A stretch of DNA of 64,000 bases from Ensifer oleiphilus (GTDB taxonomy: Bacteria; Pseudomonadota; Alphaproteobacteria; Rhizobiales; Rhizobiaceae), in NCBI RefSeq assembly GCF_013371465.1, contig NZ_JABWDU010000002.1, positions 537,666 to 601,665 on the forward strand, in the 5' to 3' direction. Below are positions 53,041 to 61,581 of this stretch, one piece after another (positions within the stretch are counted from its first letter, which is position 1; each line of letters starts with the position of its first letter). Below the pieces are notes generated by a model. The model was not told where the DNA came from and made no database searches. It saw only the letters and a program-made list of their open reading frames with translations. The position numbers were made by a program, and so were the translations under genes.

Positions 53041-54309
53041 CTATTGCCCGTCGCGCAAGGTCTCCTTCTGGGTAATCAGGCGGGCGCTGTGCTGGCCGCT
53101 GAGATAGGTCCAGAACCAGCTCCAGGCGACGGCAAAGCGGCTGCGCGTGCCGATCAGGAAGTAGATGTGGGCAATGCCCCAGATCCACCAGGCAAGCGCG
53201 CCCTTGAGCTTGAAGCGACCGAAATCGATGATCGCCGCCCGCCGGCCGATCGTGGCGAGGCTCCCCTGGTGGCGATAACGAAAGTCACCGGGCAGTTTGG
53301 CCCCGGCAAGGCGGGCGCGGATAACCTTGGCGACATAGGCGCCCTGCTGCTTGGCGGCGGGCGCGATGCCCGGCACCGGCTTGCCGCCGTCATAAGTGAC
53401 GCTGGCCGTGTCGCCGATGACGAAGATATCGTCATGGCCGGGCGCCTGGAGATTGGCTCCGACGATCGCGCGGCCCGCGCGGTCCTCGGCAATGCCGAGC
53501 CAGCGGGCGGCGGGCGACGCCTGGACGCCGGCAGCCCACATCAGCGTGCGGCTGGCGACGAAGGTTTCGCCGATCGTCACGCCTTCAGCCGTGCAAGCCG
53601 TCACTGGCGTTCCGATGCGAACCTCCACGCCGAGCCTCTCCAGTTCGCGCCGCGCGTAGTCCGACAGGTCCTCGCTGAAGGCGGCCAGAATGCGCGGCCC
53701 CGCCTCCACGAGGATGACGCGGGCCTGGCGCGTATCGATGCGGCGAAACTCGGAAGGCAGCGTGCTGTGCGCCATTTCGGCGATAATGCCGGCAAGCTCG
53801 ACGCCCGTCGGCCCGGCACCGATGACGGTGAAAGTCAGAAGCGCCTCGCGGATGACAGGGTCTTCTTCAAGTTCCGCTTGCTCGAAGGCAAGCAGCACGC
53901 GGCGGCGGATCGTGGTTGCATCCTCGAGCGTCTTCAGCCCCGGCGCCACCGGCTCCCATTCGTCGTGGCCGAAATAGGCGTGGGTCGCACCGGTCGCGAG
54001 CACCAGCGTATCGTAGCCGATCGCCTGCCCGCCCTTGAGCGTTACGGTCATGGAGCCGGCGTCGACACCGGTCACTTCGCCGAGCAGCGTCGTCACCTCC
54101 GGCCGGTCGCGATAGAGGTTGCGGATCGGCCAGGCGATCTCGGAGGTGGCGATCAGTGTGGTGGCGACCTGGTAGAGCAGCGGCTGGAACAGATGGTGGT
54201 TTCGCCGGTCGATCAGCGTGATGCGCACCGGCGCGCCCGCAAGCCCGTTGACGAGCTGCAGCCCGCCAAACCCTCCACCGACGACGACGACATGATGCCT
54301 GTCCTGCAT
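53041..54309 (-). CDS. ndh: Type II NADH dehydrogenase (NDH-2)
   Basis: 422-residue FAD enzyme at the membrane surface that passes electrons from NADH to quinone without pumping protons. FAD loop GGGFGG (11-16), NADH-binding VIGAGPTGVELAG and FAD C-terminal segment TPVTA... DDIFVIGDTASV are all visible. A hydrophobic C-terminal helix anchors it. ATG at 54309 (MQDRHHVVVVGGG). Divergent from the histidine kinase at 54649 across 339 bp. Confidence 0.95.
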   Translation of the reverse strand: MQDRHHVVVVGGGFGGLQLVNGLAGAPVRITLIDRRNHHLFQPLLYQVATTLIATSEIAWPIRNLYRDRPEVTTLLGEVTGVDAGSMTVTLKGGQAIGYDTLVLATGATHAYFGHDEWEPVAPGLKTLEDATTIRRRVLLAFEQAELEEDPVIREALLTFTVIGAGPTGVELAGIIAEMAHSTLPSEFRRIDTRQARVILVEAGPRILAAFSEDLSDYARRELERLGVEVRIGTPVTACTAEGVTIGETFVASRTLMWAAGVQASPAARWLGIAEDRAGRAIVGANLQAPGHDDIFVIGDTASVTYDGGKPVPGIAPAAKQQGAYVAKVIRARLAGAKLPGDFRYRHQGSLATIGRRAAIIDFGRFKLKGALAWWIWGIAHIYFLIGTRSRFAVAWSWFWTYLSGQHSARLITQKETLRDGQ

Positions 54310-54648
54310 GGCCTTGATCCTGATTTGACTTTTCTCAAATGTGGAGCACGCGCGCACCAGCACAACCGCCGGCTTTGGATGTCACCCTTGCAAAATCGGT
54401 CATGGCGCGCGCCCGGACACTGCAATAGGGTGATGGGCTACTGTGCAGTGCGCCTGCGCATGGCGCGCCTTCGCCCAACATTCCCAGTTCCTCACAGTAT
54501 CCATACGACCTTGCGCGGCAAAACACGGTCGAAAATATCCGTGCAATGTCCGTGCAATCCAGTGTTTGCAAACGTCGCTATGCGATAAAAACTGCATCGG
54601 CCGCAAGCGCTCGATGCACCGCGTTGCCTGTCTAACAATAGGGTGCAG
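54310..54648. other. Divergent promoter region NDH-2/histidine kinase
   Basis: 339 bp. TTTGACTTTTCTCAAA-type inverted repeat and AT-rich sequence near 54325-54345 probably contain the ndh promoter. Nothing else assigned. Confidence 0.4.
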
Positions 54649-55998
54649 ATGGTGAGAAAGCTCTGGCCCCGGTCCCTCAAGCAGCGTCTGATCGCGCAGC
54701 TTCTGGTCTTGCAATTGACGATCCTGCTCGTCTTCGGTCTCTCCTTCGTCACTCTGCTTGTTGTCGCCGACGAAGGCGGCGTGCTCATCGGCCCGGCGCC
54801 GGTGGAGACGGCGTTCGCGGCGATCGAGAGAGGGCCGGCCGGCAAGCTTGCCTTCGCCAAAACCGACAAGCTGGCGGATCTGCTCGCCAAACATCCCAAA
54901 TTCTGGTTCATCGCCCGCAGCGACCGGGGCGAGATCCTGCAGATTGGCGAAGTACCCGAGATCTACAAGGGCATCAGCCAGACACTCGACAGGATGACCT
55001 ATTCGGATATTCGCGATGTCGGCGATCCCTCGCCCTATCTTGCGGTCCTCAGGCGCCGATCGAGCCCGGCTGGCGATTTCACGGTCTTCGGACAGGGCGA
55101 ACTCATCAGCGAACGATCCCTCATCCTCACCTTTTCACGCGTGTCGCTCGCTCCGATGCTTTTGCTGCTCGCGCTCGTCACGGTGATCGGCGTTCCCTGG
55201 ATCGTCAATCGCGCCATCAAGGGAATTTCGCAGCTCGCGGCCGAAACCGACGGGATCGATATTGCCCGGCGCAGTTACCGGCTGACGGAAACGGCAATTC
55301 CGAGCGAAGTCCGCCCCCTCGTTCAGGGCATCAAGGGCGCGCTTCACCGCCTTGATGTGGCCTATGATCGCCACCAGCGCTTCATCCTCGATGCAGCACA
55401 CGAACTGCGCACCCCTGTCGCGATCCTGCAGGCGCGGCTCGATTCGCTGGCGGCTGGGCCCGATCGCGATCGGCTGATCGCAGACTGCGAGAGGATCTCG
55501 GCGCTCGCCGAACAATTGCTCGATCTGCAGCGGCTTGAAGCCAATGCCAAGCCGCTGACGCCGGTCGATCTGGTCGAATTGTGCCGCGACGTCGCCGCCG
55601 ACCTCGCGCCGCTCGCGATCGACCAGGGCTATGAGCTTTCCTTCGAGCCCGAGGTGGAGCGGTCGCCGATCCAGGGTGACCCGGCTTCGCTGTCACGCGC
55701 CATCACCAATCTGATCCAGAATGCCATCGAGCATGCCGGGAACCAGGGATCGATCGTCGTCCGGGTGGCATGCGACCGGGTGATCGAAATCTCCGATGAC
55801 GGGCCCGGCATACCGGAAGCCGAACGGGAGCGCGTATTCGAGCCGTTTCATCGGCTGAAGCCGCGCGATCGCGGCGCCGGTCTCGGCCTGAACCTTGTTC
55901 TGCAGATCGTTCAGCGCCACGGCGCGCAAATCCGCATCCTGACCTCGCCAAGCGGCGGGGCATGCTTCCGGCTGGCCTTTGCCGATCAGGCGGCTTGA
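54649..55998 (+). CDS. Orphan sensor histidine kinase
   Basis: 449 residues. Membrane helix 1 at about 14-40, periplasmic loop of about 130 residues, helix 2 at 168-187, HAMP, then H-box AAHELRTP with H251, N-box NLIQN (354-358), G1 DDGPGIPE and G2 GAGLGL. Standard EnvZ-like kinase: phosphorylates itself on H251 and passes phosphate to a response regulator. No regulator gene lies next to it. ATG at 54649 with AGGG just upstream. Signal and partner unknown. Confidence 0.93.
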   Translation: MVRKLWPRSLKQRLIAQLLVLQLTILLVFGLSFVTLLVVADEGGVLIGPAPVETAFAAIERGPAGKLAFAKTDKLADLLAKHPKFWFIARSDRGEILQIGEVPEIYKGISQTLDRMTYSDIRDVGDPSPYLAVLRRRSSPAGDFTVFGQGELISERSLILTFSRVSLAPMLLLLALVTVIGVPWIVNRAIKGISQLAAETDGIDIARRSYRLTETAIPSEVRPLVQGIKGALHRLDVAYDRHQRFILDAAHELRTPVAILQARLDSLAAGPDRDRLIADCERISALAEQLLDLQRLEANAKPLTPVDLVELCRDVAADLAPLAIDQGYELSFEPEVERSPIQGDPASLSRAITNLIQNAIEHAGNQGSIVVRVACDRVIEISDDGPGIPEAERERVFEPFHRLKPRDRGAGLGLNLVLQIVQRHGAQIRILTSPSGGACFRLAFADQAA

Positions 55999-56268
55999 AC
56001 AAAAAGGGTCCGTCGGCATGCCATCCCAAGCGACCGCTCCGGTCCGAATGCGCGTCATTCCTGGCTCTCTTCGTCCGGGCCGGATCGTCGCCGGCCAAAG
56101 CCGTCGACGCGAAGCTTAAACGCCTTCAGGGCGCGCGCCCTGCTCTGTTGAGCGCGTCACGCCTCCCCCTCCGAAACAACGATTGCGCCGCTGGAAGCGC
56201 CCATATCCCAGGCGTGGAGACCGAACATCCGTTCGCGCATCCGCGTCACTGCATTTGGCTCAAAAAAC
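55999..56268. other. Intergenic region upstream of first ohr promoter
   Basis: 270 bp after the kinase gene. Contains a short palindrome AGGGCGCGCGCCCT (56128-56141) that could be part of a terminator, without T-tract. No gene seen. Confidence 0.4.
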
Positions 56269-56348
56269 AAATCGCATCCGATTAAATCGCAATTTGATTG
56301 ACACGCCCGATCCATTTCTGTATTTACATCGCATCCGAGTTAATCGGA
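56269..56348 (+). promoter_or_regulatory. Promoter with two OhrR-type operators, first ohr gene
   Basis: -35 TTGACA (56298-56303), 17-nt spacer, -10 TATTTA (56321-56326). Operator 1 with core ATCCGATTAAATCGCAA ends 5 nt before the -35. Operator 2 holds TCCGA-GTTAA-TCGGA (56334-56348), just after the -10. Same layout as the promoter at 58841. Confidence 0.85.
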
Positions 56349-56378
56349 CATGACTTAATCCAGATACGGGATACAGCT

Positions 56379-56774
56379 ATGACTGAGAAGCTTCTTTTCA
56401 CGGGCAAGACCTACAACACCGGCGGCCGCAGCGGCGGCACCCGCAGCAGCGACGGCCAGTTGGACATCCGTCTGTCCGCGCCGCATCCGGCCGCAGAACG
56501 CCTGTTCGGCGCCGCCTGGTCGGCCTGTTACATCGGCGCGGTTCAGGTCGCCGCGTCCGAACGAAACATCACGCTTCCCGCCGGAGCCGAGGTCGACGCC
56601 GAGATCGATCTCAACGTCGATGACGGCAATTACTTCCTGCGCGCCAGGCTCAATGTCAGCCTGCCGGGCTTGGACCGTGATATCGCCCAGCAACTGATCC
56701 ATGCGGCACACGCGATCTGTCCCTACTCCAAGGCGACGAACGGCAACATCGATGTCGCCACCAATCTGGTCTGA
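56379..56774 (+). CDS. ohr: Organic hydroperoxide resistance protein (Ohr), copy 1
   Basis: 131-residue Ohr/OsmC-fold thiol peroxidase that reduces organic and fatty acid hydroperoxides with lipoyl partners. Catalytic cysteines C50 (SACYIGA) and C114 (HAICPYSKA), 64 apart as in characterised Ohr; active-site Arg R17 in TGGRSGG. Length normal. Product resembles the second copy at 58953 (about three quarters identical by eye). ATG at 56379. A 12-bp hairpin ends the transcript at 56784. Regulated by OhrR (58292) through operators in its promoter. Confidence 0.96.
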   Translation: MTEKLLFTGKTYNTGGRSGGTRSSDGQLDIRLSAPHPAAERLFGAAWSACYIGAVQVAASERNITLPAGAEVDAEIDLNVDDGNYFLRARLNVSLPGLDRDIAQQLIHAAHAICPYSKATNGNIDVATNLV

Positions 56775-56783
56775 ACGCGATCC

Positions 56784-56817
56784 GGTCAGGTCTGCCGGAT
56801 GCCCCGCAGACCTGACC
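56784..56817 (+). terminator. Terminator hairpin after first ohr gene
   Basis: GGTCAGGTCTGC / GCAGACCTGACC, perfect 12-bp stem with a 10-nt loop, followed by TCCTTCAT. T-tract weak, but stem strong and located just after the stop. Confidence 0.65.
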
Positions 56818-56840
56818 TCCTTCATGTCGACGTGGAGAAC

Positions 56841-57872
56841 ATGATGCACAGCGACCACGCTCATCAGCCGCAGACCCACAGCAAATTCTCCGATGTGCTC
56901 GACCCGGCCATCTATGAGCCATTGCCCGATGATTGGCTCATCGCCATCACGGATGTCGTCGACTCGACCTCGGCGACACGGTCGGGTCGCTACGAGGACG
57001 TCAACTTTGCCGGCGCCTCGGCAATCGCCGCCTTCGGCAATGCCTGGGGCACGTTCGATTTTCCCTTCGTCTTTCGCGGCGATGGGGCGGCATTCGCGTT
57101 GCCGCCGGAGGCGGCCACAACCGCGACATCGGCGTTGCGGCAGGTGGCCGCCTTCGCCAAGGGCAGCCTTGGCCTGACGCTTCGAGCGGGGCTGCTGACC
57201 GTGCGCGAAGTCCGCGCGAATAGGCGCGACGTGACGATAGCCCGCTACGCGGCATCGCAAGACGCCACCTACACCATGTTTGCCGGTGGCGGCTTGAAGT
57301 GGGCGGAGCATGAGATCAAACAAGGGCGCTATCTGGTAAAGCCGCACACGGATATGGTGCCGCCGAACCTGACCGGCCTCAGGTGCGAGTGGAAGCCGTT
57401 TGCAAGCCAGCGCGGCGAAATTCTATCCCTGCTGGTCGAGCCGACAGCGCAGACAGGCGCTGACGACTTCGCCGCATTGGCGAGACACGTTCTATCCGTA
57501 CTCGAGGCCGGGCCGCGGCAATCCAATCCGGTGCCGGAGACCATCGGCGCGCCCAAGGACGAGCGCACGCAGGTCGATAAAAAGCGCTGGTCGGCGGTCG
57601 CGGCCAGTTCGGATTTCCGCAAATACGATGATGGCTTGCGCCTGACTGTCGACTGCACGCGCGAACAGATCGATCGTGTCGAGACCCTTCTTGTCGCTGC
57701 CAAACACCGCGGCGAGGTAAATTTCGGACTGCATCGCCAGTCTCACGCGCTGATGACCTGCCTGGTTCCCTCGGCCAAGCCGGATTCGCATCTGCATTTC
57801 CTGGATGGAATGGACGGCGGTTACGCCAAAGCCGCCGAGATGCTGGCGCCAGCCAAGCTTGCTGCGGCGTAG
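56841..57872 (+). CDS. DUF3095 family, cyclase-related protein
   Basis: About 343 residues. The first 90 residues resemble class III cyclase topology: D38 in ITDVVDST and D81 in RGDGAAFALPP are 43 apart, as the metal aspartates of the cyclase at 8367 are 44 apart. No Asn/Arg transition-state motif like GVNxAxR was found, so it may bind but not cyclise nucleotide. The remainder (HYRLVKPHTDM, LVEPTAQTGADDFAALARHV) has no known catalytic motif. Lies between the two ohr genes, 24 bp after a terminator. ATG at 56841/56844 with GGAG upstream. Function unknown. Confidence 0.75.
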   Translation: MMHSDHAHQPQTHSKFSDVLDPAIYEPLPDDWLIAITDVVDSTSATRSGRYEDVNFAGASAIAAFGNAWGTFDFPFVFRGDGAAFALPPEAATTATSALRQVAAFAKGSLGLTLRAGLLTVREVRANRRDVTIARYAASQDATYTMFAGGGLKWAEHEIKQGRYLVKPHTDMVPPNLTGLRCEWKPFASQRGEILSLLVEPTAQTGADDFAALARHVLSVLEAGPRQSNPVPETIGAPKDERTQVDKKRWSAVAASSDFRKYDDGLRLTVDCTREQIDRVETLLVAAKHRGEVNFGLHRQSHALMTCLVPSAKPDSHLHFLDGMDGGYAKAAEMLAPAKLAAA

Positions 57873-58291
57873 TGATGCCAGGAAGAGGACGCGTGAACGC
57901 GCAGCCACCGGCACATTGAGGCAGGCGCAGAATGCCTTGCGATGCGTTGAACAATGGTAGTGCGATTGCATACTGTTCGTGTCGGGTCGTGCGTTTCCCA
58001 AGTCATCAACCCGGCCATGCACAATGGAGCCGGCTTGATGCTGGGAGGGCGAGAGAAGCCCCTCTGTTCCTCTCGGAGCCCCAACTGATCTCCTCGCCAG
58101 GGCTTTTCTCCCGACCGGGCTAAGATCTCACCTGTTTGGCCCCGCCTTCAAGGTTCGCGCAAGGGCGCAAACCCGCTCTCTTCATCGATGCGTGACGACG
58201 CACACACCGCACGACTGAAGCGGCTCTGCCGCCCCTCGGCCATCTCTGGCGGGCCAGGCCGCGTCAAAGCGGCCCGTCGAGGCGCCATCCG
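57873..58291. other. Intergenic region between DUF3095 and ohrR
   Basis: 419 bp, convergent gene ends. No repeat, hairpin or coding potential recognised. Confidence 0.45.
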
Positions 58292-58798
58292 CTATCCTTT
58301 CCCGGAGTTGCCTTGCGTCGCACGCAGCAGGTTGTCGCGCAACGTCACAACCGTTTGCTGCACGACCGGAAAGTCGTCTCCAAGACCGATTGCATCCGTC
58401 AGCGCGGCACCTGGCTCCATTTCGACCAGCTTGCGTCCAGCCGGTGTCAGCGTCACGCGCACCTGCCGTTCATCCGCTGGATCGCGCCGGCGCTGCAGAT
58501 AGCCCTCGGACTCGAGCTTCTTGAGGATGGGCGTCAGCGTGTTCGACTCCAGAAACAGCTTTTCGCCGAGCGTTCCGACCGTCTGGTCGTCTTCCTCTGA
58601 TAGAGCCACCATTGCCACGTACTGCGTATAGGTCAGCCCGAGCTTGTCGAGGATCGGCTTATAGGCGCGGCCGAAGGCGAGGTTGGCCGAATAGATCGCA
58701 AAGCACAGAAAGTTGGACAGTTTCCTGCCGCCGCTGTCGGCCTGCGCTGCGGAAGGCTGAGCTGTCTGCGCAGCTTTTTCTGTCGGGGATGTCGGCAT
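58292..58798 (-). CDS. ohrR: OhrR, MarR-family organic hydroperoxide sensor
   Basis: 168-residue MarR-type repressor. Peroxide-reacting cysteine C32 in KLSNFLCFAIYSANLAF, and the tyrosine-rich helix (LTYTQYVAMVAL) that hydrogen-bonds it, are intact. HTH and wing: GTLGEKLFLESNTLTPILKK, RRRDPADERQVRVTLTPAGR. When organic peroxides oxidise the cysteine the repressor leaves DNA and ohr is expressed. ATG at 58798 with AGGA upstream; 58816 lacks proper spacing. Divergent from the second ohr copy. Confidence 0.95.
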   Translation of the reverse strand: MPTSPTEKAAQTAQPSAAQADSGGRKLSNFLCFAIYSANLAFGRAYKPILDKLGLTYTQYVAMVALSEEDDQTVGTLGEKLFLESNTLTPILKKLESEGYLQRRRDPADERQVRVTLTPAGRKLVEMEPGAALTDAIGLGDDFPVVQQTVVTLRDNLLRATQGNSGKG

Positions 58799-58840
58799 GG
58801 GTCTATCCTGTTCCATTGTCCTCTTTGGCCACCTCTATAT

Positions 58841-58925
58841 AAATCGGATCCGATTAAATCGCAACGGTGTTGACATCCGGCTTCAGTTGACGTACTTATC
58901 TCGCATCCGATTGAAGCGGATGCGA
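58841..58925 (+). promoter_or_regulatory. Promoter with two OhrR-type operators, second ohr gene
   Basis: -35 TTGACA (58870-58875), 17-nt spacer, -10 TACTTA (58893-58898). Operator 1 with core ATCCGATTAAATCGCAA (58848-58864) ends 5 nt before the -35. Operator 2 is TCGCATCCG-ATTGAAG-CGGATGCGA (58901-58925), perfect 9-bp arms. Mirrors 56269. Also serves ohrR on the opposite strand. Confidence 0.88.
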
Positions 58926-58952
58926 TTCAACTTAATCAGAAAGGATACCACC

Positions 58953-59348
58953 ATGACCGAGAAGCTTCTTTTCACCGGCAAGACCCACAACACCGGCGGC
59001 CGCAACGGCGGCACAAAGAGCAGCGACGGCATGCTCGAACTCAAGCTGGCACAGCCGCACCCGGCTGCTGAAAACCTCTTCGGCGCCGCATGGTCCGCCT
59101 GCTACATCGGTGCGATCGAGGTTGCCGCCCTGCAGAGAAAGATCAAGCTTCCGGCTGGTCTCGCTGTCGACACCGAGATCGACCTGAACGTCAATGACGG
59201 TTCCTATTTCCTGCGCGCACGGCTCAATGTCACCCTGCCGGAACTGGACCGCGACGTCGCCCACGAGCTGATCCATGCGGCCCACGCCATCTGCCCCTAT
59301 TCCAAGGCAACGCACGGCAACATCGACGTCGAGACCAACCTCGTCTGA
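58953..59348 (+). CDS. ohr: Organic hydroperoxide resistance protein (Ohr), copy 2
   Basis: 131-residue Ohr with C50 (SACYIGA) and C114 (HAICPYSKA), like copy 1. Divergent from ohrR, the standard ohr-ohrR arrangement, so this is probably the ancestral copy. Differences from copy 1 cluster in surface strands (ELKLAQPHPAAEN, RKIKLPAGLAVDTE), not at active residues. AAAGGATACCACC precedes the ATG at 58953. Strong hairpin terminator at 59541. Confidence 0.96.
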   Translation: MTEKLLFTGKTHNTGGRNGGTKSSDGMLELKLAQPHPAAENLFGAAWSACYIGAIEVAALQRKIKLPAGLAVDTEIDLNVNDGSYFLRARLNVTLPELDRDVAHELIHAAHAICPYSKATHGNIDVETNLV

Positions 59349-59540
59349 AACAAACAGCCTGCCCTGAAGGCCGACACGGCCGGCACCGACATGTGAATGA
59401 GCCGGAACACTCGAAGGACAACGCATCAGGCCTGTCGCTTTAAACCACACGACAGCCTGCATGCCAGCACAGGCGGCCCCGACCGGGGTCGCCCGAGACC
59501 CGCCCCGAGGTCAGGGTCTATCAAATTCACCCATTCTGCG
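59349..59540. other. 3' region of second ohr gene
   Basis: About 190 bp between ohr stop and terminator. No gene or repeat seen. Confidence 0.4.
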
Positions 59541-59588
59541 TGACGGACCCTTGGAACCAGCGATCATGGTTCGGGTCCGTCATTTTTT
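59541..59588 (+). terminator. Strong rho-independent terminator
   Basis: TGACGGACCC / GGGTCCGTCA, 10-bp stem, extended inside by GAACC / GGTTC, followed by TTTTTT. Most probably ends the ohr copy 2 transcript, 193 bp past its stop. Confidence 0.88.
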
Positions 59589-59794
59589 GGCGACGTCGAA
59601 TGGAGCGCCATCACGCCCGGCGGGATCATCGCCGTGCCCGCGGCCGCATCGTGTCCGAGCTAATCCGAAGGGATGGCAGAGATATCTTTGGGATGACTGG
59701 CCGAAAACAGCCACACTCGTCTTGTCGTTTAAGGGAAGGCACACATCGCAGCAGTGCGCTTGGATTTCACGTCCAGCCCCGAAGGGAGGCCATC

Positions 59795-60058
59795 ATGCCT
59801 ACAGTCATGGTCTATCACGATGTCAAGGACACCAAACACTGGCTCGCATCCCCTCTGCGCAAGCAGGTATTCGAACCGATCGGCGTGACCAATATCCGCA
59901 CATTCGTCGACATCAAGGCGTCCAACCGCGTCGGCCTGGTCATGGACGTCGCCGACATGGAAAAGCTGGACGCCTTCATGCAGACCAAACCGGCGGCCGA
60001 TGCGATGGCGCATGACGGCGTGTTGCCTGAAACGCTGGTATTCCTGGTCCAATCGTAG
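59795..60058 (+). CDS. Small hypothetical protein (87 aa)
   Basis: 87-residue cytoplasmic protein, MPTVMVYHDVKDTKHWLASP at the start and VLPETLVFLVQS at the end; probably a small alpha+beta (ferredoxin-like) domain such as those of stress- or monooxygenase-like proteins. GGGAGG five bases before the ATG at 59795 is a good ribosome site. Family not recognised. Convergent with the AsnC gene. Confidence 0.75.
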   Translation: MPTVMVYHDVKDTKHWLASPLRKQVFEPIGVTNIRTFVDIKASNRVGLVMDVADMEKLDAFMQTKPAADAMAHDGVLPETLVFLVQS

Positions 60059-60084
60059 CGGCAGAAGCTGTTGCGTCCGCGCGG

Positions 60085-60555
60085 TCACTCCGCATAGTCG
60101 ACCGGCACCGCCGTGCCGCTTTTCAGGATTTCCATCGAGATCGACGCGGAAACGTCGAACAGCTCGACCTTGCGCACGATCTGCTTGTAGACCACGTCGT
60201 AATGCTCGACCCGCGGCAGCACCACCTTGACGATATAGTCGTAGTTTCCGGTCAGCCGATGCGCCTCGACGATTTCGGGAATGTCGCTGATCGCCCTGCG
60301 GAAGGCTTCGATCCACTCGTCGGAGTGATGCGCGGTCTTGATCATCGCGAACACGGTGGTCGGCACGCCCATGCGCTCGCGGTCGAGAACGACGATGCGC
60401 TTGGCGATATAGCCCGCCTCCTCCAGCCGCTGGATGCGGCGCGAACAGGCGGAAAGCGAAAGGTTCACCCGGTCGGCAAGTTCGCCGACCGCCATGCTGC
60501 CATCCTGCTGCAACAGCGCCAAAAGCTTCCGGTCCCTCTCGTCAATCACGCTCAT
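60085..60555 (-). CDS. Lrp/AsnC-family regulator
   Basis: 156 residues with Lrp HTH (DERDRKLLALLQQDGSMAVG, LSLSACSRRIQRLEEAGYI) and RAM domain (RLTGNYDYIVKVVLPRVEHY). Close to classical Lrp in length and pattern. ATG at 60555; a GTG at 60549 with GGGAG at better spacing is possible. Divergent from the racemase gene at 60747, so probably its regulator in response to an amino acid. Confidence 0.94.
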   Translation of the reverse strand: MSVIDERDRKLLALLQQDGSMAVGELADRVNLSLSACSRRIQRLEEAGYIAKRIVVLDRERMGVPTTVFAMIKTAHHSDEWIEAFRRAISDIPEIVEAHRLTGNYDYIVKVVLPRVEHYDVVYKQIVRKVELFDVSASISMEILKSGTAVPVDYAE

Positions 60556-60746
60556 CACTCCCACTTCAATTCACATGCACGCGGCATGTTTGCACAATCC
60601 GCCCGAAGGGCGCAATTCGTTCGCGCCAAAATGCCATTATCGCGCCTAAAAAGCAAACCATTGCGGATGAAGATCCGGCATATTTCCCTCAATCGAACGA
60701 CAGCCGCAAAGCACCAATGCGCGTGGCGACAGGCACAGGGAAAGCG

Positions 60747-61469
60747 ATGATGGAAATGCGCAAGATCGGCCTTATCGGCGGCATGAGCTTCGAAAGCTCG
60801 GTGGTCTACTACCGCATGGTCAACGAGGCCGTTCGCGAGCGGCTGGGTGCATTGCATTCGGCGGAGGTGCTGCTGCACTCCGTCGATTTCCAGTCGATCG
60901 TCGACCTGCAAAAGGCCGGCCGCTGGGACGACGCCGCAGGAAGGCTCGCCGATGTTGCCCGCGGGCTGAAGGCCGCCGGTGCCGACTGCGTGCTGATCTG
61001 CACCAACACCATGCACCTGATTGCAGACGCTGTTCAGGCGGCCGTCGACATCCCGCTGATCAACATCATCGACGAGACTGCAGCCCGCCTCAAGGCCGCC
61101 GGCATCCGCAAGCCGTTGCTGCTTGCTACCCGCTACACCATGGAGCACGGCTTTTACGCCGAGCGCATGAAGAGCCACGGCATCGAGGTCATGGTGCCCG
61201 ACGCTGCCGGCCGCACGCTGACGCACAACGTCATCTTCGACGAGCTTTGCGCCGGCAAGGTGCTCGGCACCTCGCGCAGGGCGCTGGTCGAGTTGATCGA
61301 CAAGGCCGAGGCCGATGGGGCTGATGCCGTCATCCTCGGCTGCACCGAGATCTGCCTGATCCTCGACCCGAAGGCCCTGCCGCTGCCGGGCTTCGATTCC
61401 ACCGCAATCCATGCGGACGCAGCCGTCGAATTCGCCCTCGGCCAAGAGGATTTGCGTCGCGCGGCATAA
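60747..61469 (+). CDS. Aspartate/glutamate racemase-family protein
   Basis: 240-residue two-cysteine racemase fold. Catalytic C85 (ICTNTMH) and C199 (LGCTEI) are in the expected places. Members interconvert D- and L-aspartate/glutamate or act on hydantoin- and maleate-type substrates; which one is not decided by sequence. AGGGAAAGCG before ATG at 60747. Divergent from the AsnC/Lrp regulator. No amino acid transporter next to it. Confidence 0.92.
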   Translation: MMEMRKIGLIGGMSFESSVVYYRMVNEAVRERLGALHSAEVLLHSVDFQSIVDLQKAGRWDDAAGRLADVARGLKAAGADCVLICTNTMHLIADAVQAAVDIPLINIIDETAARLKAAGIRKPLLLATRYTMEHGFYAERMKSHGIEVMVPDAAGRTLTHNVIFDELCAGKVLGTSRRALVELIDKAEADGADAVILGCTEICLILDPKALPLPGFDSTAIHADAAVEFALGQEDLRRAA

Positions 61470-61581
61470 GGTTGGCACCGGGCGCGTTTGCCCGCCCACC
61501 GATGCCATTCTCCTGTGCTAAGCCCGCCTTAATCCCTTTGCAGCTAAGGAAAAGCTGCAGGGATTGGGGATTGCGTGTAGC

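Noticed and set aside
58188-58502. Plus-strand frame opposite ohrR
   Set aside because: Antisense to ohrR, which has its cysteine motif and winged helix; Arg/Ser-rich product.
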